From assembly GCA_003062205.1 (NCBI GenBank), contig PQCP01000115.1:1-40921 (forward strand): 40,921 bases of DNA, in the 5' to 3' direction. How positions within the stretch are numbered: the first letter of the stretch is position 1; the number at the start of each line of letters is the position of its first letter. Origin of the DNA: Candidatus Sedimenticola endophacoides. GTDB lineage: Bacteria > Pseudomonadota > Gammaproteobacteria > Chromatiales > Chromatiaceae. Positions 1 to 7,398 of this stretch are shown piece after piece. A program made the position numbers and the translations under genes. The notes beneath the pieces were generated by a model. It did no database searches and had not been told where the DNA came from. It saw nothing but the letters and a program-made list of their open reading frames with translations.

Positions 1-124
1 GCAATGTGCGGGACGGAGTCGTGATGAGCGCAGGACGGTCGGGGCAGTAACGGCTGTCGCGTTGGCGAGTCGATTTTGGGGACTGGGATGTCCCAAAATC
101 TTTCACGAGGTAGCGACACTCTTG
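1..124 (+). mobile_element. 300-bp repeat element, 3' part (copy 1)
   Basis: These bases match offsets 176-299 of the 300-bp repeat found complete at 5605-5904; the window edge cuts off the rest. The piece holds the right-end hairpin (GATTTTGGGGAC pairing with GTCCCAAAATC) and the terminal CACTCTTG. The base after it (C at 125) is the variable terminal position of the element. What lies to the left is not visible, so it cannot be tested whether the flanks belong to one gene. Coding sequence of a GGDEF-EAL protein starts immediately after it. Confidence 0.9.
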
Positions 125-1164
125 CAGTTTCTGGCAAGCCGGGGGGAGGGCCTTTATGAGGGTACCTTCCGCATGCTCACAAAGGGGGGCGGTTGGGCGT
201 GGATTACCAGCCGGGGTAAGGTGCTGTTCGACGAGACTGGCAGGCCGGTGCGGTTTGTCGGATTCAATACCGATGTCACCAGGATGATCCAGCAGCGCGA
301 GGAGCTGCGAGAGCAGAAGAACATATTGCAGTACCAGGCGAGCCACGACGCGCTGACCGGCCTGGCCAACAGGAGCCTGTTCATGGATCGGATGGAACGC
401 AGTATCGCGATGGCGCGGCGGAACGGTTTCATGGTGGCGCTGCTGTTCATCGATCTGGATCACTTCAAGGAGATCAACGACTCGCTTGGCCACCGCACGG
501 GTGATCTGGTGCTGAATGAGGTGACGCAGCGGCTGCAGGGAGTGATACGGGCGGAGGATACACTGTCCAGGCTTGGCGGAGACGAGTTCACGATTATCAT
601 GGAGGGGCTCAAGCGTGGTCAGGATGCCTCGCTGCTGGCCGAAAAGATTATCCGGACGATCCTCAATCCTCTCACCGTTGAGGGCAATGAGTTGTATGTG
701 GGCAGCAGCATCGGTATCAGCATCTATCCGGATAACGGAAGCAGTGCCCGGGAGCTTCTGAGGAATGCCGATGCGGCCATGTACAAGGCGAAACATGAGG
801 GGCGGAACAATTTTCAATACTACAGCCAGGAGATGACCGAGCAGGCATTCGAACGCCTGCATATGGAGGGTGGCCTGCGCACCGCCATGAAAAACCGGGA
901 GTTCATCATCCACTATCAACCCCAGATCAAGGGGCGGGACAATCAGGTGATGGGGGTCGAGGCGCTGGTGCGGTGGCAGAATCCCTCGTTGGGTCTGGTG
1001 CCACCCTTGAAATTCATACCCATAGCGGAGTCAACGGGCCTGATCATCGAACTGGACCGCCATGTGATGAAACAGGCCATGTCCCAAATCGCCCGCTGGC
1101 ATCGAAAGGGGCTGTTCAAAGGGCGGGTGGCCATTAACATGAGCATGCGCCACCTGCATAGAAA
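125..1164 (+). pseudogene. PAS-GGDEF-EAL protein fragment, broken at both ends
   Basis: This is a cyclic-di-GMP turnover protein. The visible part begins in the C-terminal half of a PAS domain (WAWITSRGKVLFDE followed by the FNTDVT exit motif). A complete GGDEF domain follows, with the active-site GGDEF at 575-589 and an inhibitory-site RxxD (RAED) exactly five residues before it. Then comes the start of an EAL phosphodiesterase domain with the EAL signature at 959-967. The EAL domain stops after AINMSMRHLH, where IS-like sequence begins at about 1165; the reading frame ends in foreign sequence at 1186. The left end abuts the 300-bp repeat. The phosphodiesterase half must be dead because most of the barrel is missing. 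Diguanylate cyclase chemistry could survive only if a start were supplied from the left. Confidence 0.85.
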
Positions 1165-1439
1165 TGAGGGCTCTTCCCCTGATTGAGTGGGTGTCCTGGT
1201 TCAGCCTGAACCGGAGTTTTCCGGTTCACATTTAAGAGACAACCTCACGGCTGCCCGTGGGCAGATGTACCGATTGTAACTGCCTATTTTCTGCACGTCG
1301 GTTACGTGCTTCTGCCAGCTTCTGTTCCCGGTTTGCCAAGATCTCAGGGGCCTTGCCTGCCAGCTTGTCGGCAGGGGTGATATAGCCGATAGCACTGTGT
1401 AGGCGAGACTGATTATAGTCATCCACGTAAGCCGCCACC
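1165..1439 (-). mobile_element. IS3-like insertion sequence remnant (3' end of transposase)
   Basis: On the minus strand from about 1438 to 1232 there is the C-terminal end of a DDE transposase of the IS3/rve type: YVDDYNQSRLHSAIGYITP, then a basic tail ending at a stop at 1232. About 65 bp of non-coding sequence follows, and the putative IS end lies near 1165, where it interrupts the EAL domain. The junction starts TGAGGGCTC; IS3-family ends commonly begin with TG. The upstream part of the transposase is absent because the 300-bp repeat begins at 1440 and other genes lie beyond it. Family assignment rests on the C-terminal motif only; the exact boundary is approximate. Confidence 0.75.
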
Positions 1440-1935
1440 GCTAACCGCCATGGAGAGCGAAGCGAAGGCGGTTAGTCCCCGATAGGCGTAGGCGCGGTTG
1501 TATGGCCGCAGTTACGACCGATAGGGAGTGACGTAGGGCATACAAATAGCGCATCCGACACGCCGTAGAGTCATTGTGGTCATCATGACGGAGTTGCGCA
1601 CGAGCAGCTTTGCTGCAATGTGCGGGACGGAGTCGTGATGAGCGCAGGACGGTCGGGGCAGTAACGGCTGTCGCGTTGGCGAGTCGATTTTGGGGACTGG
1701 GATGTCCCAAAATCTTTCACGAGGTAGCGACACTCTTGCAAATAGCGCATCCGACACGCCGTAGAGTCATTGTGGTCATCATGACGGAGTTGCGCACGAG
1801 CAGCTTTGCTGCAATGTGCGGGACGGAGTCGTGATGAGCGCAGGACGGTCGGGGCAGTAACGGCTGTCGCGTTGGCGAGTCGATTTTGGGGACTGGGATG
1901 TCCCAAAATCTTTCACGAGGTAGCGACACTCTTGC
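1440..1935 (+). mobile_element. 300-bp repeat element with internal 196-bp tandem duplication (copy 2)
   Basis: Bases 1440-1738 are a full element (GCTAACC to CTCTTG). Directly after it, 1739-1934 repeats offsets 104-299, and the variable terminal base is C at 1935. The simplest reading is one element whose last 196 bp were tandemly duplicated; both unit ends have C, a one-base microhomology. The duplication breakpoint lies inside the 3' arm of an internal hairpin (TTGTATG pairing with CATACAA). The left flank is IS3-like transposase and the right flank is a GGDEF protein, so the two sides do not belong together. Recombination between element copies or an assembly join is implied. Confidence 0.9.
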
Positions 1936-3425
1936 AGGCGGCCGGTGCGGCCCAGTCCTGGCTTGAACTGCGGCAGCGCCTGACCGACCAGCGGACACCT
2001 TGGGAGCTGGAACTGGAGGTGGCCAGACGTTTTCTCAGCAATATCGCACTTGGGATGGGGGAACACAGCTGGCTGAGCCGCAACAACCGGCTGGTCTTTA
2101 GCGGGCGCGAGGACTTCCCGGCACACTACCGTACGCATCCGCTGGACGAGATATTCGCCATGCAGCGGTCGCAGGGTGCGGCGCACTATGACAATCTCCT
2201 CGCAGGGGTGCAACGGGGAAACACCAGCAGCGACTGGGTCATCTGGTCTGGAAAAACCGGGCGCGAGTTCACCTTCTGGAGTTCCGCCACCATCAATGGC
2301 GACATCTGGACCTTCGGTCTGTCGGTGCCTGAAGCTTCGATCCTCTCCAGTCCCCTCCTGCGGCAGGAACTGCAACGGGCCAAAAACACCGCCATCGCCG
2401 GCTCGATGCTCACGCTGACCCTGCTCGGGGTGCTGCTCTTCTCCGAGATCAGCTCACACCGGCATATCGTCGATCTGCGCCGCGAAATCAGCGACCGGAC
2501 AACCGTCGAGACGGACCTGCGCAAGAGTGAGAACCGCTACCGGCGCCTCTTCTCCCACAGCAAGGCGATGCAGTTGATCATTGAATCGAAAACCGGACGC
2601 ATCATCGACGCCAATGAGGCGGCGGCCCGATTCTACGGCTACCCGATCGAATTCATGCAGGCGATGTCGCTCAGCGACCTCAACGCCATGCCGGCGGAGC
2701 AGCTGAAAGAGCAGATCACCAGTGCCAAAAGCGCCGAGCGCGATCACTACCTGTTCCAGCACCGCCTGAGCAACGGCGAGTTGCGCGACGTGGAGATGTA
2801 CACCACCGGGGTCCGCCTGCACGGCAACAATCTTCTCTATGCAATCATCCATGACATCACCGAGCGGATCAGAATGGAAGAGGAGATCAAGCACCTGGGC
2901 AACCATGACGTACTGACCGGCCTGCCCAACCGCTCGCTTCTGGATGACCGCCTGGAGATGGCCTGCCTGCAGGCTGACCGGCACGGCCACCGGGTCGCCG
3001 TCCTGTTCATCGACCTTGATGGATTCAAACCGATCAACGATTCACTGGGTCACATCGCGGGCGATGAATTGCTGAAATTGGTCACCCAGAGACTGCATAT
3101 CTGCATCAGGGGAATCGACACCGTGGCCCGCTTCGGTGGTGACGAGTTCGTTGTGGTCTCCGCGGAGATCCATAACCACACCGCCGCCGTGACGGTGGCC
3201 GAGAAAATTCTCACCACCCTGGCCCACCCCTATACAATCGGCAACCATGAAGTGCAGATCAGCGCCAGCATCGGTATTGCCGTCTACCCGATAAACACCA
3301 AGACACCAGCCGGGCTGCTGATCGAGGCCGACAAGGCGATGTACGTAGCCAAAGAGGGGGGGAAAAACCGCTTTCATCTCTCCCGGCAGCGCCCTTCGGG
3401 ATCCGGGATTTCCGGGTCTTCCTGA
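1935..3425 (+). pseudogene. Sensor-PAS-GGDEF diguanylate cyclase, 5' end lost
   Basis: This is a membrane-bound sensor predicted to make cyclic-di-GMP. In order it shows part of an extracytoplasmic sensor region (1935-2385), one transmembrane helix (about 2389-2450, TLTLLGVLLF), a PAS domain (about 2530-2870, ending in IIHDITER) and a GGDEF domain (about 2890-3390). The GGDEF motif at 3135-3149 is intact, with an RxxD inhibitory site (RGID) five residues before it. There is no EAL domain. The N-terminus, including any first membrane helix and the natural start, is replaced by the 300-bp repeat. The open frame continues upstream into the repeat, so a start there (for example ATG at 1806) could give a hybrid protein. 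That is a possibility, not an annotation. Confidence 0.85.
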
Positions 3426-3501
3426 TTAAGCAGATTGTATAATCGGGATTTAAGGGTCAACCGGCTCCCATGGACGCCGGGGCCACCGGGGAAAGAGAGC
3501 G

Positions 3502-4155
3502 CTATCCGGGTAATTCCGGACTCGTCTCTACCTGATCCTCCGCCTCCTCCAGGGCCTCGCGGCGGCGGCGCAGCTGGTCGCTCTGGCGGCGGACGATATG
3601 GCTGATCAGGATGTCCCGGTCGGTGTCGCGCAGGTGGGTGAAATCCACCCGCAGCGCATAGCGGTCCCCCTCCGTGGTCTGCGTGATCTCACAGCACTCC
3701 ACCACCCGGGCGAGGATCAGGATGCCGGTAAAGCTGCCCATCAGCACCAGCCGCAATTCCAGCAGGTCACCCGGGGCGAAGGCATCCGCCGCCTCGAAGG
3801 CCATGCCGCTGGCACTGAGGTTGACCGCGTGCGCCTGGTGGGGGGAGATCTGGCCGCTATGGAGCAGAAAGGCGCGCCCCAGGATATTGATCTTGCGATC
3901 CAGCGCCTTGAGGTATTTGGCGATGTCCGGTTCGTCAAGCTCCAGCTTGTGCACGATCCCCGCCATCTCCTGGGTGACGGCCGCGATATCACTCATGACG
4001 GTAAAGTCGCGCTCCTGATCGCCCTGCATCCGCTCCAGCCGCGCCTGCAACTGATCCGACGGCACCAGGTCATAGGTCAGGCTGACCGCGTCGTCGATCC
4101 GGAAAAAGCGTCTGCGCTCGGGATTGGCCTCGCTGTTGGCTTCATCTGCACTCAT
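3502..4155 (-). CDS. PilZ-domain protein linked to the flagellar stator genes
   Basis: Predicted cyclic-di-GMP receptor of 217 residues. An RxxxR-type motif lies near the N-terminus (ERRRFFRIDD), and the second PilZ motif appears as NLSASGMAFEA near residue 115, followed by the beta-barrel part. The middle region (about residues 30-105) is helical and unlike the PilZ core. The C-terminus is charged and helical. It is the last gene of a minus-strand run pomA-pomB-pilZ, 66 bp after pomB, so a role in coupling cyclic-di-GMP to motor output is a reasonable inference from context. The two damaged GGDEF genes lie just beyond it. Confidence 0.85.
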   Translation of the reverse strand: MSADEANSEANPERRRFFRIDDAVSLTYDLVPSDQLQARLERMQGDQERDFTVMSDIAAVTQEMAGIVHKLELDEPDIAKYLKALDRKINILGRAFLLHSGQISPHQAHAVNLSASGMAFEAADAFAPGDLLELRLVLMGSFTGILILARVVECCEITQTTEGDRYALRVDFTHLRDTDRDILISHIVRRQSDQLRRRREALEEAEDQVETSPELPG

Positions 4156-4221
4156 CGCACACTCTCAATCATGGTCTGGTGTTCCTCCTCGCCGGCCCGC
4201 CCTACCCGGCGGCGTCCGGGA

Positions 4222-5067
4222 TCAGCCAGGGGTTGGCCCGGTTTGCGGGATGGCGTTCTCGATCTCGTTGGAACGCTCGATAATCAGCTCCACCCTACGG
4301 TTGCGCGCGCGGTTTTCGGACGAGCTGTTGGGGACCAGGGGGGCCGAGTCGGCCCGCCCCTCCACCACTACACGGCTCTCATCGACCGCCGGGTTCTGTA
4401 GCAGGGCGTGCACCACCGTCACGGCCCGTGCCGAGGAGAGCTCCCAATTGGAGCGGAAACGCGTGGTGGAAATCGGCACGTCGTCGGTGTGGCCGGCCAC
4501 GATCACCTTTCCCGGCGTGTTGACCACGACTCCGCTGATGCGGTCCATCACATCGTAGAAGGCGGGATCGAGGCGGTCACTGCCCGAGGGAAACGACCCC
4601 TTCTCCTCGATCCGGATGACGATGCGTGCCTCTTCCGCCTCCACATTGATCTTGCCGTCCCCGATCTCCTCCCGCAGCTCCTCCCGCAACTGCTCCGCCT
4701 GCTCCTGGATCTCCTGCTTGATCTGCTCGGCGACGGCCTCCATCGCATCCTTCACATCCAGGTGCTGCTTCTCGACCTCGGTGGTCTGCTGCCGCACCTC
4801 GTCGATCGGAGAGGGCTCGGGCGTGGTGGTGGGACTGAATTCGGTCATCACGATGCTGGTCCCCATGACGACGTCAATGGCCGGCACCTCGCGCTGCACG
4901 CCGAACGCATCCTTCATCGATTCGGCCATCTTCTTGAAGCGGACCGCATCCATGGTGGCGAAAGAGAGCAGCAGGACGAAGAAACACATCAACAGCGACA
5001 TCAGATCGGCGAATGTCGCCAGCCAGGCGGGCAACCCATCTTCACATTTGGGGCATTCATCAGCCAT
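4222..5067 (-). CDS. pomB: Flagellar stator protein PomB (MotB family)
   Basis: Peptidoglycan-anchored stator subunit of 281 residues. The N-terminus has a CPKC pair, then a single membrane helix with the ion-carrying aspartate (ATFADLMSLLMCFFVLLLSF, Asp near residue 22). The plug-region motif MDAVRFKKMAESMKDAFGVQ follows. A helical linker comes next, and then an OmpA-like domain with VAGHTDDVP, ending in the NRRVELIIE motif. The helix and the sequence after it resemble the sodium-type PomB more than proton-type MotB; ion choice is inferred from that resemblance only. It starts 11 bp after the pomA stop codon, so the two are presumably cotranscribed. Confidence 0.93.
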   Translation of the reverse strand: MADECPKCEDGLPAWLATFADLMSLLMCFFVLLLSFATMDAVRFKKMAESMKDAFGVQREVPAIDVVMGTSIVMTEFSPTTTPEPSPIDEVRQQTTEVEKQHLDVKDAMEAVAEQIKQEIQEQAEQLREELREEIGDGKINVEAEEARIVIRIEEKGSFPSGSDRLDPAFYDVMDRISGVVVNTPGKVIVAGHTDDVPISTTRFRSNWELSSARAVTVVHALLQNPAVDESRVVVEGRADSAPLVPNSSSENRARNRRVELIIERSNEIENAIPQTGPTPG

Positions 5068-5078
5068 GCCGCCGGCTC

Positions 5079-6134
5079 CTATTCGGCCTTGACCCGCTTG
5101 TTGGCGGGCAGGTAGGTGCTGAGCAACTGCTCCAGCACCCGCGGATTCATCCCCTCCTGGATCCCCGCGATAGTCTCCAGGATGAGCGCCTTGTTGGTCT
5201 TCTCCAGGGCGCTGGCGCGGGCCAGCTTATCCGCCATCGGCTGGGCGAAGGCGTTGGCGATAACCGCCCCGTAGAGTGTGGTTAACAGGGCGACGGCCAT
5301 CGCCGGGCCGATACTGGCGGGGTCGGACATGTTGGCCAGCATCTGCACCAGGCCGACCAGGGTGCCGATCATACCCATGGCGGGTGCCATCACACCCATG
5401 TTCTTGAACATGGTCTGACCCACCTCGTGGCGCTGGATGGTCAGGTTGATATCCGACGAGAGCAGTTTCTTGACCAGCGCGGGATCGTGCCCGTCGACGC
5501 AGAGCCCGATCCCCTGTTTCAGAAAGTCGTTGCTGATCTCCTGCCCTTCAAGGGCCAGCAGGCCGTTCTTGCGCGCCACGTCGGCCAGTTGCACCGCCTC
5601 CTCCGCTAACCGCCATGGAGAGCGAAGCGAAGGCGGTTAGTCCCCGATAGGCGTAGGCGCGGTTGTATGGCCGCAGTTACGACCGATAGGGAGTGACGTA
5701 GGGCATACAAATAGCGCATCCGACACGCCGTAGAGTCATTGTGGTCATCATGACGGAGTTGCGCACGAGCAGCTTTGCTGCAATGTGCGGGACGGAGTCG
5801 TGATGAGCGCAGGACGGTCGGGGCAGTAACGGCTGTCGCGTTGGCGAGTCGATTTTGGGGACTGGGATGTCCCAAAATCTTTCACGAGGTAGCGACACTC
5901 TTGAATCAGCTTCTGGGGGGAATCCACCTTGTAGAAAAAAGCCCTGAGGCCGATGCTGAACGAGCCCAGAAAATCCCCCAGAGAGACCTGCATCAGGGTC
6001 ACCATGAAGGTGCCGCCGACGACGATCAGCAGGGAGGGAACATTCACAAACAGCATCACGTCGCCACCAGTGGCGATGGCGCCGATGATAATGCCGAATC
6101 CGCCAAGCAAGCCTATGAGTGTTGCAATATCCAC
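5079..6134 (-). pseudogene. pomA: Flagellar stator protein PomA (MotA family), split by the 300-bp repeat
   Basis: Codes for the four-helix stator subunit in two pieces: 6134-5905 (N-terminal, ending AFFYKVDSPQKL) and 5604-5079 (beginning EEAVQLADVARK). Removing exactly 5605-5904 joins them in frame with a Met codon at the junction (KLMEEAVQL) and gives 251 residues, the normal family length. The motor prolines are present (GVMAPAMGMIG and ASIGPAMAVAL). The GTG at 6134 is chosen as start because GAGGT lies just upstream and the protein then begins VDIATLIGL; an earlier in-frame GTG at 6155 is possible. As it stands, translation runs into the repeat and stops at 5748, so only about 77 native residues would be made. 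Apart from the insertion no damage is seen, which suggests a recent event. Confidence 0.9.
5605..5904 (+). mobile_element. 300-bp repeat element, complete (copy 3, in pomA)
   Basis: Reference copy: 299 constant bases (5605-5903) plus a variable last base, here A. Hairpins are visible at offsets 2-36 (CTAACCGCC with GGCGGTTAG), 59-106 (TTGTATG with CATACAA), 159-184 (GCAC-CAGC with GCTG-GTGC) and 247-275 (GATTTTGGGGAC with GTCCCAAAATC, one bulged G). No target duplication is seen: flanks are CCTCC on the left and ATCAG on the right. It is antisense to pomA. It encodes no recognisable protein; an 89-codon minus-strand frame (5875-5606) recurs in the other full copies simply because the DNA is the same. 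Confidence 0.95.
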
Positions 6135-6539
6135 AAAGATAACCTCACGATGCACCGGCCACCCGGGTTACGCTGGGCAAACCTTACTTATTGTCTTATT
6201 CTACCCCTTGTGCAGAGTATAGCGGCTTTGCATTCCCGTTTCTTTAGTTCGCCGCGCTCACCGGAACCGGGATCGATTGCGCCCGATCCGCTTGCCTGGC
6301 TGACCTGCCTTCGGGACATCGACTCCACGCCCCTAGCGGGCTCGATATCCGGCAATGGAGCTGAATCTTTACCCGGGATTTGGGAATCGAACAGGATGCG
6401 CGCTCAGACCCTCTCCAAAAACCGGGAGAAACCGCATGTGATGCGGCTGAAATCCGTCTGTTTGGCGCAACCGTATGATTTACACAATCGGTTCACCTGA
6501 TGAGCGGTACGGCCTGCCCCAAAGTCTGAGTGACAGGAT
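6135..6539. other. Intergenic region between pomA and the SDR gene
   Basis: About 400 bp without a convincing gene. It must hold the divergent promoters for pomA (minus) and the SDR gene (plus). A perfect 6-bp stem (GGATCG at 6270-6275 with CGATCC at 6284-6289) sits mid-way. An AGGA-type ribosome binding site lies just before the SDR ATG. Open frames across it lack codon bias and family resemblance. Confidence 0.5.
6219..6246 (-). promoter_or_regulatory. Candidate sigma-28 (FliA) promoter for pomA-pomB-pilZ
   Basis: On the minus strand TAAAGAAA (6246-6239) is followed after 12 bases by GCCGCTAT (6226-6219), 85 bp before the pomA start. The flagellar sigma-28 consensus is TAAAGTTT, 11 bases, GCCGATAA, so both boxes match partly and the spacer is one base long. 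Stator genes are often FliA-dependent, which makes this plausible but not shown. Confidence 0.3.
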
Positions 6540-7394
6540 ATGAATGACCCGACCACAAAGCCCTCTCCCGCAAACAGGCCCATCCTGATCACCGGCTGCT
6601 CCAGCGGTATCGGCCTGTGCGTGGCCAGGGGACTGCGCGAGCGGGGTTACCCGGTACTGGCCACCGCGAGGAACCCTGAAGACCTGGAGATGCTGGAGCG
6701 CGAGGGGTTGCACGCCATAGAACTGGAACTGGCCGATCCGGCCAGCGTCGACCGGGCCGCCGACCAGGCGCTGCGCCTGGGGGGCGGGACGATCTACGGC
6801 CTGTTCAACAACGGCGCTTACGGCCAGCCGGGGGCGGTGGAGGACCTGCCCCGGGAGGTGCTGCGGGCCCAGTTCGAGACCAACCTCTTCGGCTGGCACC
6901 AGCTCACCTGCCGGCTGCTACCGGCGATGCGCGCCCGGGGCGAGGGCCGTATCATCCAGAACAGCTCGGTGCTTGGATTTGCCGCCCTGCGCTACCGGGG
7001 GGCCTACAACGCCAGTAAATACGCCCTGGAGGGGTTGAGCGACACCCTGCGGCTGGAACTGCACGGCAGCGGCATCTTCGTCAGCCTGGTCGAGCCCGGC
7101 CCCATCGAGAGCCGCTTCCGGGAAAACGCCTACCGGATGTGGAAGCGTCATATCGACGCCGCGCACAGCCCGCACCGGGAGGCCTACCGGGCGATGGAGC
7201 AGCGCCTGACCCAGGAGGGCGCGGCGGTCCCCTTCACCCTGCCGCCGGAGGCGGTCCTGGCGAAGGTGACCCACGCCCTGGAGAGCCGGCGTCCCCGCCC
7301 GCGCTACTATGTCACCTTCCCCACCTACCTGTTCGGCTATCTGAAGCGTCTGCTCACCACCCGCGCGCTGGACCGGCTGCTGCGCAGGGTGTGA
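6540..7394 (+). CDS. Short-chain dehydrogenase/reductase, YbbO-like
   Basis: NAD(P)-dependent oxidoreductase of 284 residues. It has the Rossmann motif ITGCSSGIGL near residue 20, a NNGAYG version of the NNAG motif, the catalytic serine in QNSSVLGF and the YNASKYALE catalytic Tyr/Lys. EPGPI follows the active site. The C-terminal half, ending in a hydrophobic/basic stretch (LKRLLTTRALDRLLRRV), resembles E. coli YbbO throughout; substrate unknown. The ATG at 6540 is preceded by AGGAT. It converges on gshA with only 4 bp between the stop codons. Confidence 0.88.
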   Translation: MNDPTTKPSPANRPILITGCSSGIGLCVARGLRERGYPVLATARNPEDLEMLEREGLHAIELELADPASVDRAADQALRLGGGTIYGLFNNGAYGQPGAVEDLPREVLRAQFETNLFGWHQLTCRLLPAMRARGEGRIIQNSSVLGFAALRYRGAYNASKYALEGLSDTLRLELHGSGIFVSLVEPGPIESRFRENAYRMWKRHIDAAHSPHREAYRAMEQRLTQEGAAVPFTLPPEAVLAKVTHALESRRPRPRYYVTFPTYLFGYLKRLLTTRALDRLLRRV

Positions 7395-7398
7395 CCCG

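Noticed and set aside
5606..5875. An 89-codon open frame on the reverse strand of each full 300-bp copy, starting MGHPSPQNRL.
   Set aside because: Its conservation follows from identical DNA. There is no family resemblance, it overlaps all the hairpins, and there is no evident ribosome site.
5595..5920. The repeat as a CRISPR array or integron attachment array.
   Set aside because: Copies are dispersed inside genes, 300 bp long, without regularly spaced spacers, cas genes or integrase.
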